Below, in pieces: positions 1 through 10,708 of a stretch of DNA of 64,000 nucleotides; positions within the stretch are counted from its first letter, which is position 1, and every line of letters starts with the position of its first letter. A model generated the notes under the pieces. It ran no database searches, was not told the DNA's origin, and saw only the letters and a list, made by a program, of their open reading frames with translations. This DNA is from Pipra filicauda. Lineage: Eukaryota > Chordata > Aves > Passeriformes > Pipridae. A program made the translations under genes and the position numbers. The DNA lies in the NCBI RefSeq assembly GCF_003945595.2, contig NW_024105004.1, forward strand, positions 1-64,000, written 5' to 3'.

Positions 1-41
1 GGGGGGTTTGGGGCGCGCTGGGCTTGGCTGAGGGCGCAGGT

Positions 42-107
42 GGGGCCCTTTTTTCGAGGCGTCTTCCCGGCGACTGATGAGTCATCAGCGCGGCGCGCTG
101 GGATTGG
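42..107 (+). promoter_or_regulatory. S-X-Y promoter module of MHC class I/II type
   Basis: This block has the three elements that bind the RFX / CREB-ATF / NF-Y complex in vertebrate MHC promoters. An S/W-like box (GGGCCCTTTT, 43-52) lies 23 bases before an X1-like box CCCGGCGACTGATG (66-79; human DRA has CCTAGCAACAGATG). X1 overlaps an X2/AP-1-like element at 78-87 (TGAGTCATCA). Exactly 16 bases after AGTCATC comes ATTGG (103-107), the Y box. The order and the 16-base X2-Y gap match my memory of the human DRA promoter, as does the S-X1 spacing. A further inverted CCAAT (GATTGGCTGAG) sits at 133-143. No signal-peptide exon or MHC coding sequence follows. From about 430 the sequence is LTR-like in the other orientation, so the promoter appears orphaned, or its gene lies outside the window. 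Confidence 0.6.
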
Positions 108-109
108 GC

Positions 110-425
110 GCGGGCGGCGTGGGCGCTTTGGGATTGGCTGAGGGCCGTTGGGGGCCCCCGCGGCAGCCCCGGGGCTGGGGGGTTCGGGGGGGTCCGTGGG
201 CTGCGGAGGAGGGGGGAGCTCAGGGCCCACCAAAAGTGCCCATCCAGGGCTCCCAAAGCTCAGGGCAACCCCAAACCAGCCACCCAGGGCTCCCACAGAT
301 CAGGGGAACCTCAAACAGAGGATAAATTGTCCCGGAGCTCAGAGTTGCCCCAAACAAGAGGGAGATGGGGGACTGAGGATGCCCAATCCCCCTTTTCCCG
401 GCATTTTTGGTTGTACTGGGTCTTA
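110..425. other. G/C-rich tract with short degenerate repeats, no gene seen
   Basis: Positions 110-230 are a CpG- and G-rich tract that could be a promoter-proximal CpG island for the S-X-Y module. From 230 to 360 there are loose direct repeats built on a phrase like CCAGGGCTCCCA. The open frames here are low-complexity and I do not regard them as genes. Confidence 0.4.
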
Positions 426-702
426 GTTCAACAAGATTACAACTTAGAAATTAAGAGACTTCAGGTGGAAGTGTGGAAAAGAAACAGCTTTTTATTGACA
501 AAATCTGAATAAACAACAAATGGTGCAACCAAAAACTTTCAGAAGAAACCAAACAAAGTCCCAAATGCCCAGGTGGGGGGGAGAAACTGTCCCGGCAGTT
601 CAAAGCTCTCGCAGCCCCGTGTGCTCGCAGCCAGCAGTGAAGGAGTCCCTTTTCCCAGGGGCAGTCCCCAAAGCAGAACACCTCGCTCCCAGATGGGTCG
701 GG

Positions 703-756
<54 letters not shown>

Positions 757-830
757 TTCTCCACGAGGTGTCCCATGGGGAAAAAACTTCCTCTCAGGAA
801 AAGAGAAGAAGGTGGCCAAAACCAGCTCCC
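426..830 (-). mobile_element. LTR-like R/U5 segment of an endogenous retrovirus (arm A copy)
   Basis: Read on the minus strand, the sequence has a CT-rich microsatellite, then a poly(A) signal AATAAA near 495-500, then a U5-like tail ending near 426. The same segment occurs in plus orientation at 58555-58945. There it is followed by sequence that translates like a retroviral gag fragment, which is the main reason for calling this an LTR. A short piece of the U5-like end also sits at 50955-50995. The 5' limit is uncertain. Confidence 0.4.
703..753. repeat. (CT)n microsatellite
   Basis: An almost pure CT dinucleotide run with one TT interruption. The matching GA run in the third copy is at 58620-58658 and is shorter. 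Confidence 0.9.
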
Positions 831-1139
831 GCTCTGTCCGGTCCCGGACAAACCCCAAAAGCCCCCGAACAAAGGACCCCCCGCCCTCCCCGCGGCCACC
901 GCGGTGTCCCCGAGAGCCGCCCTCCCCCCACTGCCCCTGCCCAGCGCCTGCGGCTCCGCTCCAACCCACCCCATCCCGGGAGACACAGATGGCAATGGGG
1001 GGGACACTGAGGAAGAATTCCAACACCTCTTTTCAAAACTCTGACACCTGCTTCCCAGACATTCCCAAAGAAGGGGCTTCCCGTGGCCTCGAGCCAGGGA
1101 CCGACCTTTGTATTGAACCAACTCCTGGAGAGACACTTT

Positions 1140-1455
1140 CCCATCCCTGTCCCCATTCCCATTCCTGGGGTTCCCATCCCTCTCCCCATTCCCACTTCCT
1201 GCTGTGCCAACCTGCTCCCAGGGTCCCCGTTCCTGTCCCGACTATCCCTATCCTGGTCTCCCATGTCCCCATTTCCATTCCCGGTGTCCCAATTCCCATT
1301 CCTGGTGACTCCAACCTGCTCCCAATGTCCCCATTCCCATTCCTGGAGTTCCCATTCCCATTCCTGCTGTCCCCAACCTGCTCCCGGTGCCCCCATCCCT
1401 GTCCCCAATGTCCCCATCCCATTCCCCCCTGTCCCCATTCCTATTCCTGGTTCCC
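1140..1455. repeat. CCCATTCC-type minisatellite
   Basis: Degenerate tandem units of about 15-24 bases built from CCCATTCCCATTCC and GGTGTCCC or GACTCCAACC. The reverse strand gives the GGAATGGGAATGGGGACA form seen at 5170-6680. It ends beside the poly(A) region of the MHC-like fragment. The unit has no stop codons in several frames, which explains the long open frames over it. Confidence 0.8.
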
Positions 1456-1479
1456 ACAGAGGAACTGCCGGATGCCGGA

Positions 1480-2285
1480 GGAGGGAGCCAGGATTTATTG
1501 CCCAATGCAGGAGATTTTCACACCCAAATTAAAACCTCAGGAATAATTGTGGTCCTGGGTTTCACACGGGAAAAAGCAGGAAGTTGATCCATCGGGAAGA
1601 GCTGTAGGGGGGCCGGGTTGGGTGGGAGCAGCGGGATGAGCTCTACCAGCAGCTCCTGCCTTTCCACAGGGAGAGGGAAGGGGCGGATCCAGCTCCAGGA
1701 TCACTCAGGCTGTGATTCCTGCTGGGATGAGAGTGGGGAAAGGAGTCACCATGTCCCTGTTCCCATCCCAGGGGATGGAGCCAACTGTGGAGCCCAGGGA
1801 GAGTAGGAACTGCTCCGGAATCCCACCTGATCCTGCTCTGTCCATTCCACCCCAATCCCACTCCATCCATCCCACGCCAATCCCACTCCAGAATCCAGCC
1901 CTGATCCCAGTCCACAATTCCACCTGATCCCACTCTGGAATCCTGCCCTGAGCTGGAATCCCCTTCCAATCCCACTCCAGCCATTAGGCCCCCATTCCCC
2001 TCTGGAATCCCGGCCTCCATCCTGGGATCCCTGCCCAGAGGATCTGGATCCACACACGCTGCTGGGACTCACTGGTGGGCGCGGGGTCGTATCCATTCCC
2101 CTCCCTCTTCCCTATGGAAAGAAAGCAGGATCAGCACCCGTGGCACAGGATGCCCGGAATGCTGCCGGGCGGATCCGTGCCCCTTCCCGACCCCCATCCC
2201 GGGAGTTACCGGATCGGAGCTTCCAGACACCGACTCCCAGGAGGCCGATGATGATGATGATGGCAGCGATGACGGACACAGTGTC
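1480..2285 (-). pseudogene. MHC class I-like 3' fragment: transmembrane, cytoplasmic and 3' exons (arm A)
   Basis: Three exon-like pieces lie in order on the minus strand. The first, 2285-2210 (76 bp), follows a CTAACTAG acceptor and encodes a 25-residue hydrophobic segment that starts DTVSVIAAIIIIIG and ends VWKLRS, then a GTAACT donor. The second, 2111-2073 (39 bp), follows CCATAG and encodes GKREGNGYDPAPT, then GTGAGT. The last exon begins near 1718-1721 and soon reads GITA-stop. The 3' UTR ends at AATAAA (1499-1494, reverse). Exon sizes, phase-1 junction and the GNGY-x-x-AP tail fit exons 5-7 of avian MHC class I. No alpha1-3 exons are present: upstream sequence is the CArG/CpG region of the zinc-finger gene. 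I call it a truncated pseudogene. Another single-pass immune receptor tail is possible. Confidence 0.5.
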
Positions 2286-2429
2286 CTAGTTAGAACAGCT
2301 GGGACCGATTCCTCACTGGATGGGTGTAGCCCAAAACTGTGGATTCTCTGGCCTTCCATGCCATTTTCCCAGGAACTGTTGTCAGGAGAGGCCTGCGAGG
2401 TGGGGGGGATGTCCTGAGCACCCTCATAG

Positions 2430-2534
2430 CCTTTTATGGACTGAGCATCCTCATAGCCTTTTATGGACTGAGCATCCTCACAGCCTTTTATGGAATTGCC
2501 CGTTCTGAAAGAAAAATTAAGCATCCTTTTATGG
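2430..2534. promoter_or_regulatory. Array of four CArG boxes (arm A)
   Basis: CCTTTTATGG, a perfect CC(A/T)6GG serum response factor consensus, occurs at 2430-2439, 2457-2466, 2484-2493 and 2525-2534. The first three lie in tandem 27-base units with the phrase ACTGAGCATCCTCATAG between boxes. A TATATAAA follows at 2585-2592. The arrangement recurs in the other two copies with four and three boxes. Confidence 0.6.
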
Positions 2535-2584
2535 AATTGCCCGCTCTGAGGGGAGGACTGGGCATTCCTACCTGAACTGGAGAA

Positions 2585-2735
2585 TATATAAACCTGGAGT
2601 TTCGGAACCTTTTTACCACTCGTGGGATCCAGAGGAGGACTGCAGCTCACCACTCTCAACCAACCTGAGACCACCCCCCTCAACTGGACTGCAATCCCCA
2701 CTTTTGACCAGACTGCAACAGCTCTCTCACCAGTA
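2585..2735 (+). promoter_or_regulatory. TATA box and candidate non-coding first exon
   Basis: TATATAAA at 2585-2592 faces the zinc-finger gene. About 140 bases on, CACCAGTAGGTTTTTTTT gives a possible splice donor (GTAGGT) with a U-rich intron start. The combination could be an LTR-derived or cellular promoter for the zinc-finger transcript. No RNA evidence is available, so the start site is inferred. Confidence 0.3.
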
Positions 2736-2877
2736 GGTTTTTTTTCCCCTCTCCCTTTACTTTGGACTCGGGGGGGCCCAAGGAACAGCACTTTGTTCAT
2801 GGCCCAGGGTGCTGGGTTCTACATTTGGGTTTTCTGGATTAAAACCAATTACTTGTCTGTATAATCAGACTTATTGG

Positions 2878-3580
2878 GCAAGGGGGGCCCAAGGGGGGCC
2901 CAAGGGGGGCCCAAGGGGGCTGGGCCAGGGGGGGAAGGGCTGCAGGGGGTGGATCCCAGAGGAGGAAACCCGCCAAAAGCGGCGGCCCAGCCGAGGGAGG
3001 AGCCGAGCGGGAGCACAAAGAAGAGCAGCCCAAAGGTCCTGGCGGTGGCTCGGCAATGGCGGGGGGGGCGAGAACGGTTTGGGGGCCCCCCGTGAGAGCC
3101 GGGGGGGAACCCCGGTAGCCGCGGAGTGGGGAGAGCGGAGAGGGGCGATCCCGGAGCTGGGGGACCCCCGGAATGCTGGAGGGGGGGGAGCAGAGAGGGA
3201 ACGTCGGGCCCCTTAAGCGGGGGTCCCGGAGAGGGGGAAGGCCTTGGAGTGTGGAGAGGAGGGGGGGCCTTGAGGCGGGGTGGGAGCCGAGAGCGCCAAG
3301 AGGTTTGCGAGGGTGGGGGGCGAGAGAGGAGGGCCGGCCGGCCCCGGGAGGCAGAGTGGGGAGAAGTGAGCCCTGGGACCCCCCTGGCAACACTCAAGGG
3401 GACCCCGGAGAGTGGGAACGCCCCGGAGCCACGGGACCCCCGGTAGCCCGGAGAAGGGGGACCCCCAATGCAGGCAGAAGTGCCATCACACCAGACAGGG
3501 GGGACCCCCCTAACCCCAGAGAGTAGAGAGGGGGAACTCCTGGGAGGGGTCTTTGGGTTGAATGTTGTTTTTATGGGGTT
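2878..3580 (+). promoter_or_regulatory. CpG island with GGGGGGCCCAA repeats upstream of zinc-finger gene
   Basis: Very GC- and CpG-rich. It begins with three to four tandem copies of an 11-base unit GGGGGGCCCAA (2883-2925), a G-quadruplex-capable run. At 3055-3100 an ATG-containing segment (MAGGARTVWGPP) ends at a GTGAGA donor. This could be the first, short coding or 5'-UTR exon of the zinc-finger gene, spliced to 3677. The same island is found at 41040-41640 and 55740-56430 in reverse orientation. Confidence 0.5.
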
Positions 3581-3706
3581 TTTATGGGCACAAGATGCCC
3601 AGTGAGTCCTAGAGCTGAACTTGGGCAGGAGGAACCCCCAAGGCAATGCACTCACCCCTTGTTTTTCCCCCCCCAGCAGGATTTCTGCTTCCCAGAGCTT
3701 GGTCGG

Positions 3707-5169
<1,463 letters not shown>

Positions 5170-5179
<10 letters not shown>

Positions 5180-6680
5180 GACCTGGAATTGGAATGGGGA
5201 CATTGGGAACAGACTGGGGACACTAGGAATGGGAATGGGGGCAGAAGGAATGGGAATGGGGACACGTGGAATGGGGAGGGAACACCTGGAATGGGAATGG
5301 AGACACCTGGAATGGGAACACCTGGAATGGGAATGGGGACACCAGGAATGGAAATGGGGACACCTGGAATTGAAATGGAGACAACTGGAATGGGAACACC
5401 TGGAATGGGAATGGAGACACCTGGAATGGGAATGGGGACACCAGGAATGGAAATGGGAACACCTGGAATTGAAATGGAGACACCTGGAATGGGAATGGGG
5501 ACACCAGGAATGGAAATGGGAACACCTGGAATTGAAATGGAGACAACTGGAATGGGAACACCTGGAATGGGAATGGAGACACCTGGAATGGGAATGGGGA
5601 CACCAGGAATGGAAATGGGAACACCTGGAATCGAAATGGAGACAACTGGAATGGGAACACCTGGAATTGGAATGGAGACACCTGGAATGGGAACACCTGG
5701 AATTGGAATGGAGACACCTGGAATGGGAACACCTGGAATTGGAATGGGGACACCAGGAATGGAAATGGGAACACCTGGAATTGAAATGCAGACACCTGGA
5801 ATGGGAACACCTGGAATTGGAATGGAGACACCTGGAATGGGAACACCTGGAATGGGAATGGAGACACCTGGAATGGGAATGGGGACACCAGGAATGGGAA
5901 CGGGAACACCTGGAATTGAAATGGAGACACCTGGAATGGGAATACCTGGAATGGGAATGGAGACACCTGGAATGGGAACACCTGGAATTGAAATGGAGGC
6001 ACCTGGAATGGGAACACCTGGAATTGGAATGGGGACACCAGGAATGGAAATGGGAACACCTGGAATTGGAATGGAGACACCTGGAATGGGAACACCTGGA
6101 ATGGGAATGGGGACATCAGGAATGGGAATGGGGTCACCTGGGCTGGGAATGGGAACATTGGGAATGGGAACATTGGGAGCAGGTTGGGGACACCAGGAAT
6201 GGGAATGGGAACATCTGGGATTTGAATGGGGACACCTGGAATGGGAATAGGGAAAACAGAGGTGGGATGGGAATACCTGGAATGGGAATGGGGACAATAG
6301 GAATGGGAATGGAGACAATAGGAATGGGAATGGAGACATCAGGAACTGGGAATGGGGAAAACAGAAGTGGGATAGGAACACCAGGAATGGGAGGAGGGAC
6401 AATAGGAATGGGAATGGGGACACCTGGAATGGGATGGAACACCTGGAAAGGGAATTGGAACACCTGGAAAGGAAATTGGAACACGTGGAACAGGAATGCA
6501 AACCTGTGGAATGAGAATGGGAATTCCTGGAATGGGAATGGGAACTCCTGGAATGGGAATGGGGACACCTGGAATGGGAATGGGAACTCCTGGAATGGGA
6601 ATGGGGACACCTGGAATGGGATGGGAACAACTAGAATGGGATGGGAACACCTGGAACAGGAATGCAAACCCGTGCAATGG
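5170..6680. repeat. GGAATGGGAATGGGGACACCT minisatellite, expanded
   Basis: About 1.5 kb of tandem units of 15 and 18-21 bases made of GGAATGGGAA, ATGGGGACACC and ATTGAAATGGAGACA. Because the units lack stops, open frames of over 300 codons exist in several frames on both strands ([13 protein letters not shown] on plus; PGVPIPIPGVPIP on minus). Equivalent arrays in A' (38590-39110) and A'' (53440-54450) are much shorter, so this is the most length-variable part of the duplication. Confidence 0.9.
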
Positions 6681-6705
6681 GAATGGGAACACCCGGGCCC
6701 GGGCT

Positions 6706-7335
6706 GTGTCCCTGGTGAAACAGGAGACCAGGCCCAAAAGAGTTCACGAAGAAATTTGGGCCTGCTAACAAGCTCCCAACAGCCAAGACCATCTGTGCTC
6801 GTTCTGTTCTACTGACTGGAGCAAAGCTTCAGAGAATAGTACAGGAACATGTCCTAGGCCTAGAGGGGATAAATTAGAGAGACAGCAGGATCAGGGAGAC
6901 ATTGGAATAGGAGGAATAGGCCGGGAGCCAGGGCTTTTTCCAAGCTTCAGGGAGCGGGTCAAGAACAATGGAAGAGAAGGAAGGTCAAGCTGAGGAAGAT
7001 GAGTTGAAGCCCCCAGAGCCATGGAGGAAGAGTGGAAGTCCCCTCAGGATTGAGGGCCAAGAGAAGCACCGCCCCAAGCCCCGCCTGAGCTCCACCTATA
7101 CTCCGCCTATTCTTAATATGCAGAGAGAGATGTTGGAATCACTTGAATATGCATTTAATCCCAGCTGAAGATTGTATAAAAATGCTGATTTTGTGTGAAG
7201 CCTTGGAGCAAGTTTGTCCAGCGCGAGCTGGCTTGCTCCCAACGTTGAAGAAACAAATACCTGGCTGCTTAAAGAGAAAAAAGTCTCTGAGCAGTTTCTC
7301 GGACCGATTTTTCGGATTCAGCGCCCAGTCAGTCC
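6706..7335 (+). mobile_element. LTR-like segment (arm A)
   Basis: About 630 bp of non-repetitive sequence between two minisatellites with LTR-like order: a U3-like part, TATAAAA at 7175-7181, and about 70 bases on the site TTGAAGAAACAAATACC, which reads TTGAATAAACAAATACC (AATAAA) in A' and is missing the T in this copy. The block ends near TCAGCGCCCAGTCA. A 66-codon open frame inside (6968-7168, MEEKEGQAEEDELKPPEPW) is also open in A'', but I see no known domain in it. Ends and class are uncertain and no target-site duplication was found. Confidence 0.4.
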
Positions 7336-8070
7336 CAGGATGATCCCAGTCACTCCTGGTCTCTCCCAGTTGCTCCCAGTTTCCTCCATGTGGTCCCACT
7401 CATTCCCAGTTGCCCCCAGAAGCTTCCAGCAGGATCCCAGTTGCTCACAGCCACTTCCAGTCATCCCCAGTGCACTCCCAGTTGCTCCCAGGATGATCCC
7501 AATCATCTCCAGCATGATCCCACTCACTCCTGGTATGATCCCAGTATGACCCCAGTCACCCTCAGTGTGGTCTCAGTTGCTCCCAGCATGGGCCAAGCTG
7601 CTCCCACTGTGATCCCAGTATGGTCCCAGTTGCTCCCAGTTACCCCTAGCACAGATCCAGTCACTTCCAAGTATGATCCCAGTCCTCCCTCCTGACAGTC
7701 CCAGTCAATCCCAGTTGCTTCTATTGTAGATCCAGTCACTCAGTTCCTTCCAGTTGCCCCCAGCCTGGTCCTAATTCCCCTTCATGTAGTCCCAGTCACT
7801 CCCAGTACAGTCCCAGTTACCCCCACCATGGTTGCAGACACTCCCAGTATATTCCAGTAGAGCCCTCAGCAGGCTCGTAGTCCTTCCCAGTCACTCCCAG
7901 ATGCCCCAGTAACATTCCAGTTTCCACCAGTATGATCCCAGTGACTCCAAGCCACTCCCACTATATCCTATGTGGCCTCCAGTTGCTCCCAGTAGCCCTC
8001 AGTGTGGTCCCAGTTGCTCCCAGTATGATCCCTGTTGCCCCATTTCTGGTCCTGGAGGGTCCCAGTGTGT
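7320..8070. repeat. CCCAGTTGCTCCCAGTATGATC minisatellite
   Basis: Degenerate tandem units of about 20 bases built from GATCCCAGT and TGCTCCCAGT. Counterparts are at 37170-37970 and 52140-52845 (reverse), and related blocks at 10300-10590, 34960-35215, 48430-48870, 62200-62640 and 62860-63330. Confidence 0.8.
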
Positions 8071-8099
8071 TCAGATCCTGCTCCCGGGGGGTCCTGCTG

Positions 8100-8575
8100 G
8101 GTCCCAGTCCTGGTCCCGGTGTATCCTGGTGTCCCGATCCATTCCAGTCTGTCCCAGCCCATCTCAGTCCATTCCAGTCTGTCCCAGAGCATCCCATTCC
8201 ATCCCAGTCCATCCCAGTCCATCCCAGACAGTCCCATTCATCCCTGTCCATCCCAGTCCATCCCAGTCCATTCCAGTCCGTCCCAGTCTGTCCCAGTCCA
8301 TCCCAGTCCATTCCAGACAGTCCCATTCATCCCTGTCCATCCCAGTCCATCCCAGTCCATCCCAGACAGTCCCATTCATCCCTGTCCATCCCAGTCCATC
8401 CCAGTCCATCCCAGTCCGTCCCAGTCCATCCCAGTCCACCCCAGTCCGTCCCAGTCCATCCCAGTCCATCCCAGTCCATCCCAGTCCGTCCCAGTCCATC
8501 CCAGTCCATCCCAGTCCATTCCAGTCTGTCCCAGTCCATCCCAGTCCATCCCAGTCCATCCCAGTCCCTTCCCAG
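8100..8575. repeat. CCATCCCAGT decamer satellite
   Basis: More than 40 near-perfect 10-base units (CCATCCCAGT with CCGTCCCAGT, CTGTCCCAGT and CCATTCCAGT variants). The reverse strand reads CTGGGATGGA. Copy number drops to about 20 in A' (36955-37165) and about 12 in A'' (51943-52065). Open frames over it (PSQSIPVHPS on plus, WTGMDWDGLG on minus) are repeat artefacts. Confidence 0.9.
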
Positions 8576-8720
8576 CAGCCGCCACCGTTTCCCGGGTCCT
8601 GCCCCCCCGCCCCCCCAAGATGCTGACGGGGGTCGGGGCTCCGTCTTTGCCTTCGTCTCCCTGGGCCTGCCTGGAATGAAGGGGCCGCTGGGACACTGCG
8701 GGACCTCCTGAAACCAAAGG
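8576..8720. other. Conserved GC-rich block abutting the decamer satellite
   Basis: A segment containing CCCGGGTCCTGCCCCCCC, then GATGCTGACGGGGGTCGGGG and GTCTTTGCCTTCGTCTCCCTG, found five times in the window, each time beside a decamer array: here, 36840-36950 (-), 51820-51940 (-), 46765-46885 (+) and 63515-63605 (+). It is better conserved than the flanking repeats. I recognise no gene in it. Confidence 0.6.
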
Positions 8721-9310
8721 AACCCTGGGAGAATTTGGGTACTCCTGGAATCAAGGCACAATTGGGACACTGCAGGGCCCCATGGAAAAAAAGGAACCTT
8801 GTGACACTGCGGAATTCATGGAATCCAGGGGCCTTTGTGACAGGGGGGCCTCATGGAACCAAAGGAAGCCTGAGGTGTTTCAGAAGGTCATGGAATCAAG
8901 GGGCCACTGGGACACTGCAGGGCCTCTGGCAATTAAAGGAACACTGGGACACTGGGGCAGGACATCCCCCCTGCAATGGCCCCAAGACAATGCCCCATTT
9001 GCAAAGGGGTCAGTGCTGAGCTGAGAGGGGGCCGGGACAAGGCAGGAGATGTTGGACCCCAGACTGGTTTGACCCCAAATGAAGCCCCTGATGGTGAGGG
9101 AAGCCCTGGAGTCCAAGGACTGTCAGTCCCTGGGTTTCTACCAGAAAGGGCCAGTCCCCTTTCCCAGGGGCAGCTTCTTCCAACAGAACCCTTCTTGGGG
9201 GTGTGTGGAGATTCCTGCCTTGGCTGGGGACCCCCCAAGGTCACTGCTGGAGGTTGAGAGCAGAGATCTCCCCACCAGCGCTGGTCTGGGGGAGTTCCAT
9301 CCATCTCTAA
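8720..9310. other. Copy-specific unique sequence, no gene recognised
   Basis: Contains loose 45-60 base repeats around GGGACACTGCAGGGCC and TCATGGAACCAAAGGAA, and short open frames without known domains. The same stretch is at 36230-36840 and 51200-51820 in reverse orientation. Nothing supports a coding gene. Confidence 0.4.
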
Positions 9311-9319
9311 TTAAGAATT

Positions 9320-9545
9320 ATTGCTTGTTTGCCACCTTTAGTAGAATTGCTTCAACAATTGCTTTAGTGTAGTGCCCTGTCCTATCTTATCCTGTACTAC
9401 TGGTAGTTTTAGTGTTTCTACTGTTCACTAAATAATTCTGTTCTGTGTCATCATTTGCAAAAATAAATAATTCATTTTCTATCAATAGATCTGATTTGCC
9501 ATCATTAAAGCCTGGGGGACAAACGTGGTTCAGTCCCCCCTCTAG
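9320..9545. mobile_element. AT-rich LTR-like or retroelement-end fragment
   Basis: AT-rich segment with AATAAATAAT near 9462 and a 3' part GGGGGACAAACGTGGTTCAG that resembles the U5/primer-binding junction of a retroelement. In A'' the homologous sequence starts abruptly at 50996, directly joined to another LTR-like end (50955-50995), so this fragment marks a duplication junction. Family and limits are unresolved. Confidence 0.3.
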
Positions 9546-10300
9546 AATTGCTCTAAATTTCAACTGTTGGCACAATGCAAGGCTGAGATTGGATCCAGCA
9601 GCCCCCAGCACCCCAGAGGAAGTTGGGAGCTCAGGGGGACCACCCTTTCCCAACCCTCCAGTGCCCAAAGACCCCCATGGGACTGTCCATCCCTCCAGAC
9701 CACCCCCCTTTTCCACCCCTCTCCCTGGTTCTCCCACTTTTCCATGGTCCCCTTAAGCCCCAGCCCCCTCATGCTTAGTTTGGGGTCTCAACCCCCACTT
9801 TTTCCCCCTCTCCCACCCCATACACATCATTCCCCCAATCCCCACCTCCCTCATGCTCAGTTTGGGGGTCCCACCCTCCCCTTTTTCCCCCTCTTCTGAC
9901 CTCACCCACCCCTTTCCCATCATCCCCCAATTCTCAGCCTCCCTCCCTCTCCACTTTTGGGGGGTCCCACTCCTCTCCCATTCAGTCTTGGGGTCCCACC
10001 ACCCCTTTTATCCCCTCTGACTCACCGACCCCCAACTTCCCAACACCCCCTCTCACCCAAGAGCTCTTCACGTGCAGCCAGGGGAGGCTCCCAGTAACAC
10101 CAGAGTCCATGAAAGTCCCCCCAGAAAAGGGTTAGGTGGAGTTCTGGATGGACTCTGAGTGGGTTTGGAGGTTCCTTGGGGGCTGTGGGGTGGTTTAAGG
10201 GGGTCCTGCACACTTTGGGATGCGCTGGATGCCGTGTTGGGGTGCAGATGTCCCCCCAAAGCTCTCCCAGAACAGGGTGACACAAGGGGGGGGCACAGAG
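9545..10300. other. C/T-rich tract, no gene seen
   Basis: Strongly strand-biased pyrimidine-rich sequence with repeated phrases such as GGGGTCCCACC and CCCCTTTTTCCCCCTC. Proline-rich open frames follow from composition. Part of it (10100-10330) is related to 48850-49020 and 62040-62200. Confidence 0.4.
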
Positions 10301-10708
10301 GGGTCCCCATTCCTGATCCATCCTGGAGCAACCACACTGGGGGCAACTGGGATCAGAGTGGGAGCAGCTGGGCCCCTGCTGGGCTCATACTTGGACCAGA
10401 CTGGGAATGACTGCAATAATACTGGGAGTATGGGAGAGGGACTGCAACCATACTGGGGATGACTGGGATTAAACTGGATTCATTGAATCCACTGGAAGTG
10501 TCTGGAATTTACTGGGATCATTGGAGGTGACTGGACTCATAGTGGGATCATACTGGGAGCAACTGGGACCATGCAGGGACAAGTGGCATCCTCCAGGCAG
10601 TGCCTCCCATTTCTGAGGAGAGAGTTAAAAAAACCCCACACCCCCCCACAGCCTTTGGAGGGTCTTCAGTTTGGAATGTGGATCTGCTGGTTGGTTCTTT
10701 TGTGTGGG

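Noticed and set aside
451..1136. Arg/Glu-rich frames (REREREKERERE)
   Set aside because: Produced by the CT/GA microsatellite.
5189..6815. Long open frames of 353 and 528 codons over the G-rich minisatellite
   Set aside because: They consist only of the repeat unit in different frames and disappear or change length with array size in the other copies.
8100..8575. CRISPR-like regular array
   Set aside because: Contiguous 10-base satellite without spacers, in a vertebrate genome.
7932..8711. PSQSIPVHPS and WTGMDWDGLG repeat proteins on opposite strands
   Set aside because: Translations of the decamer satellite. Both strands are open because the unit lacks stops.
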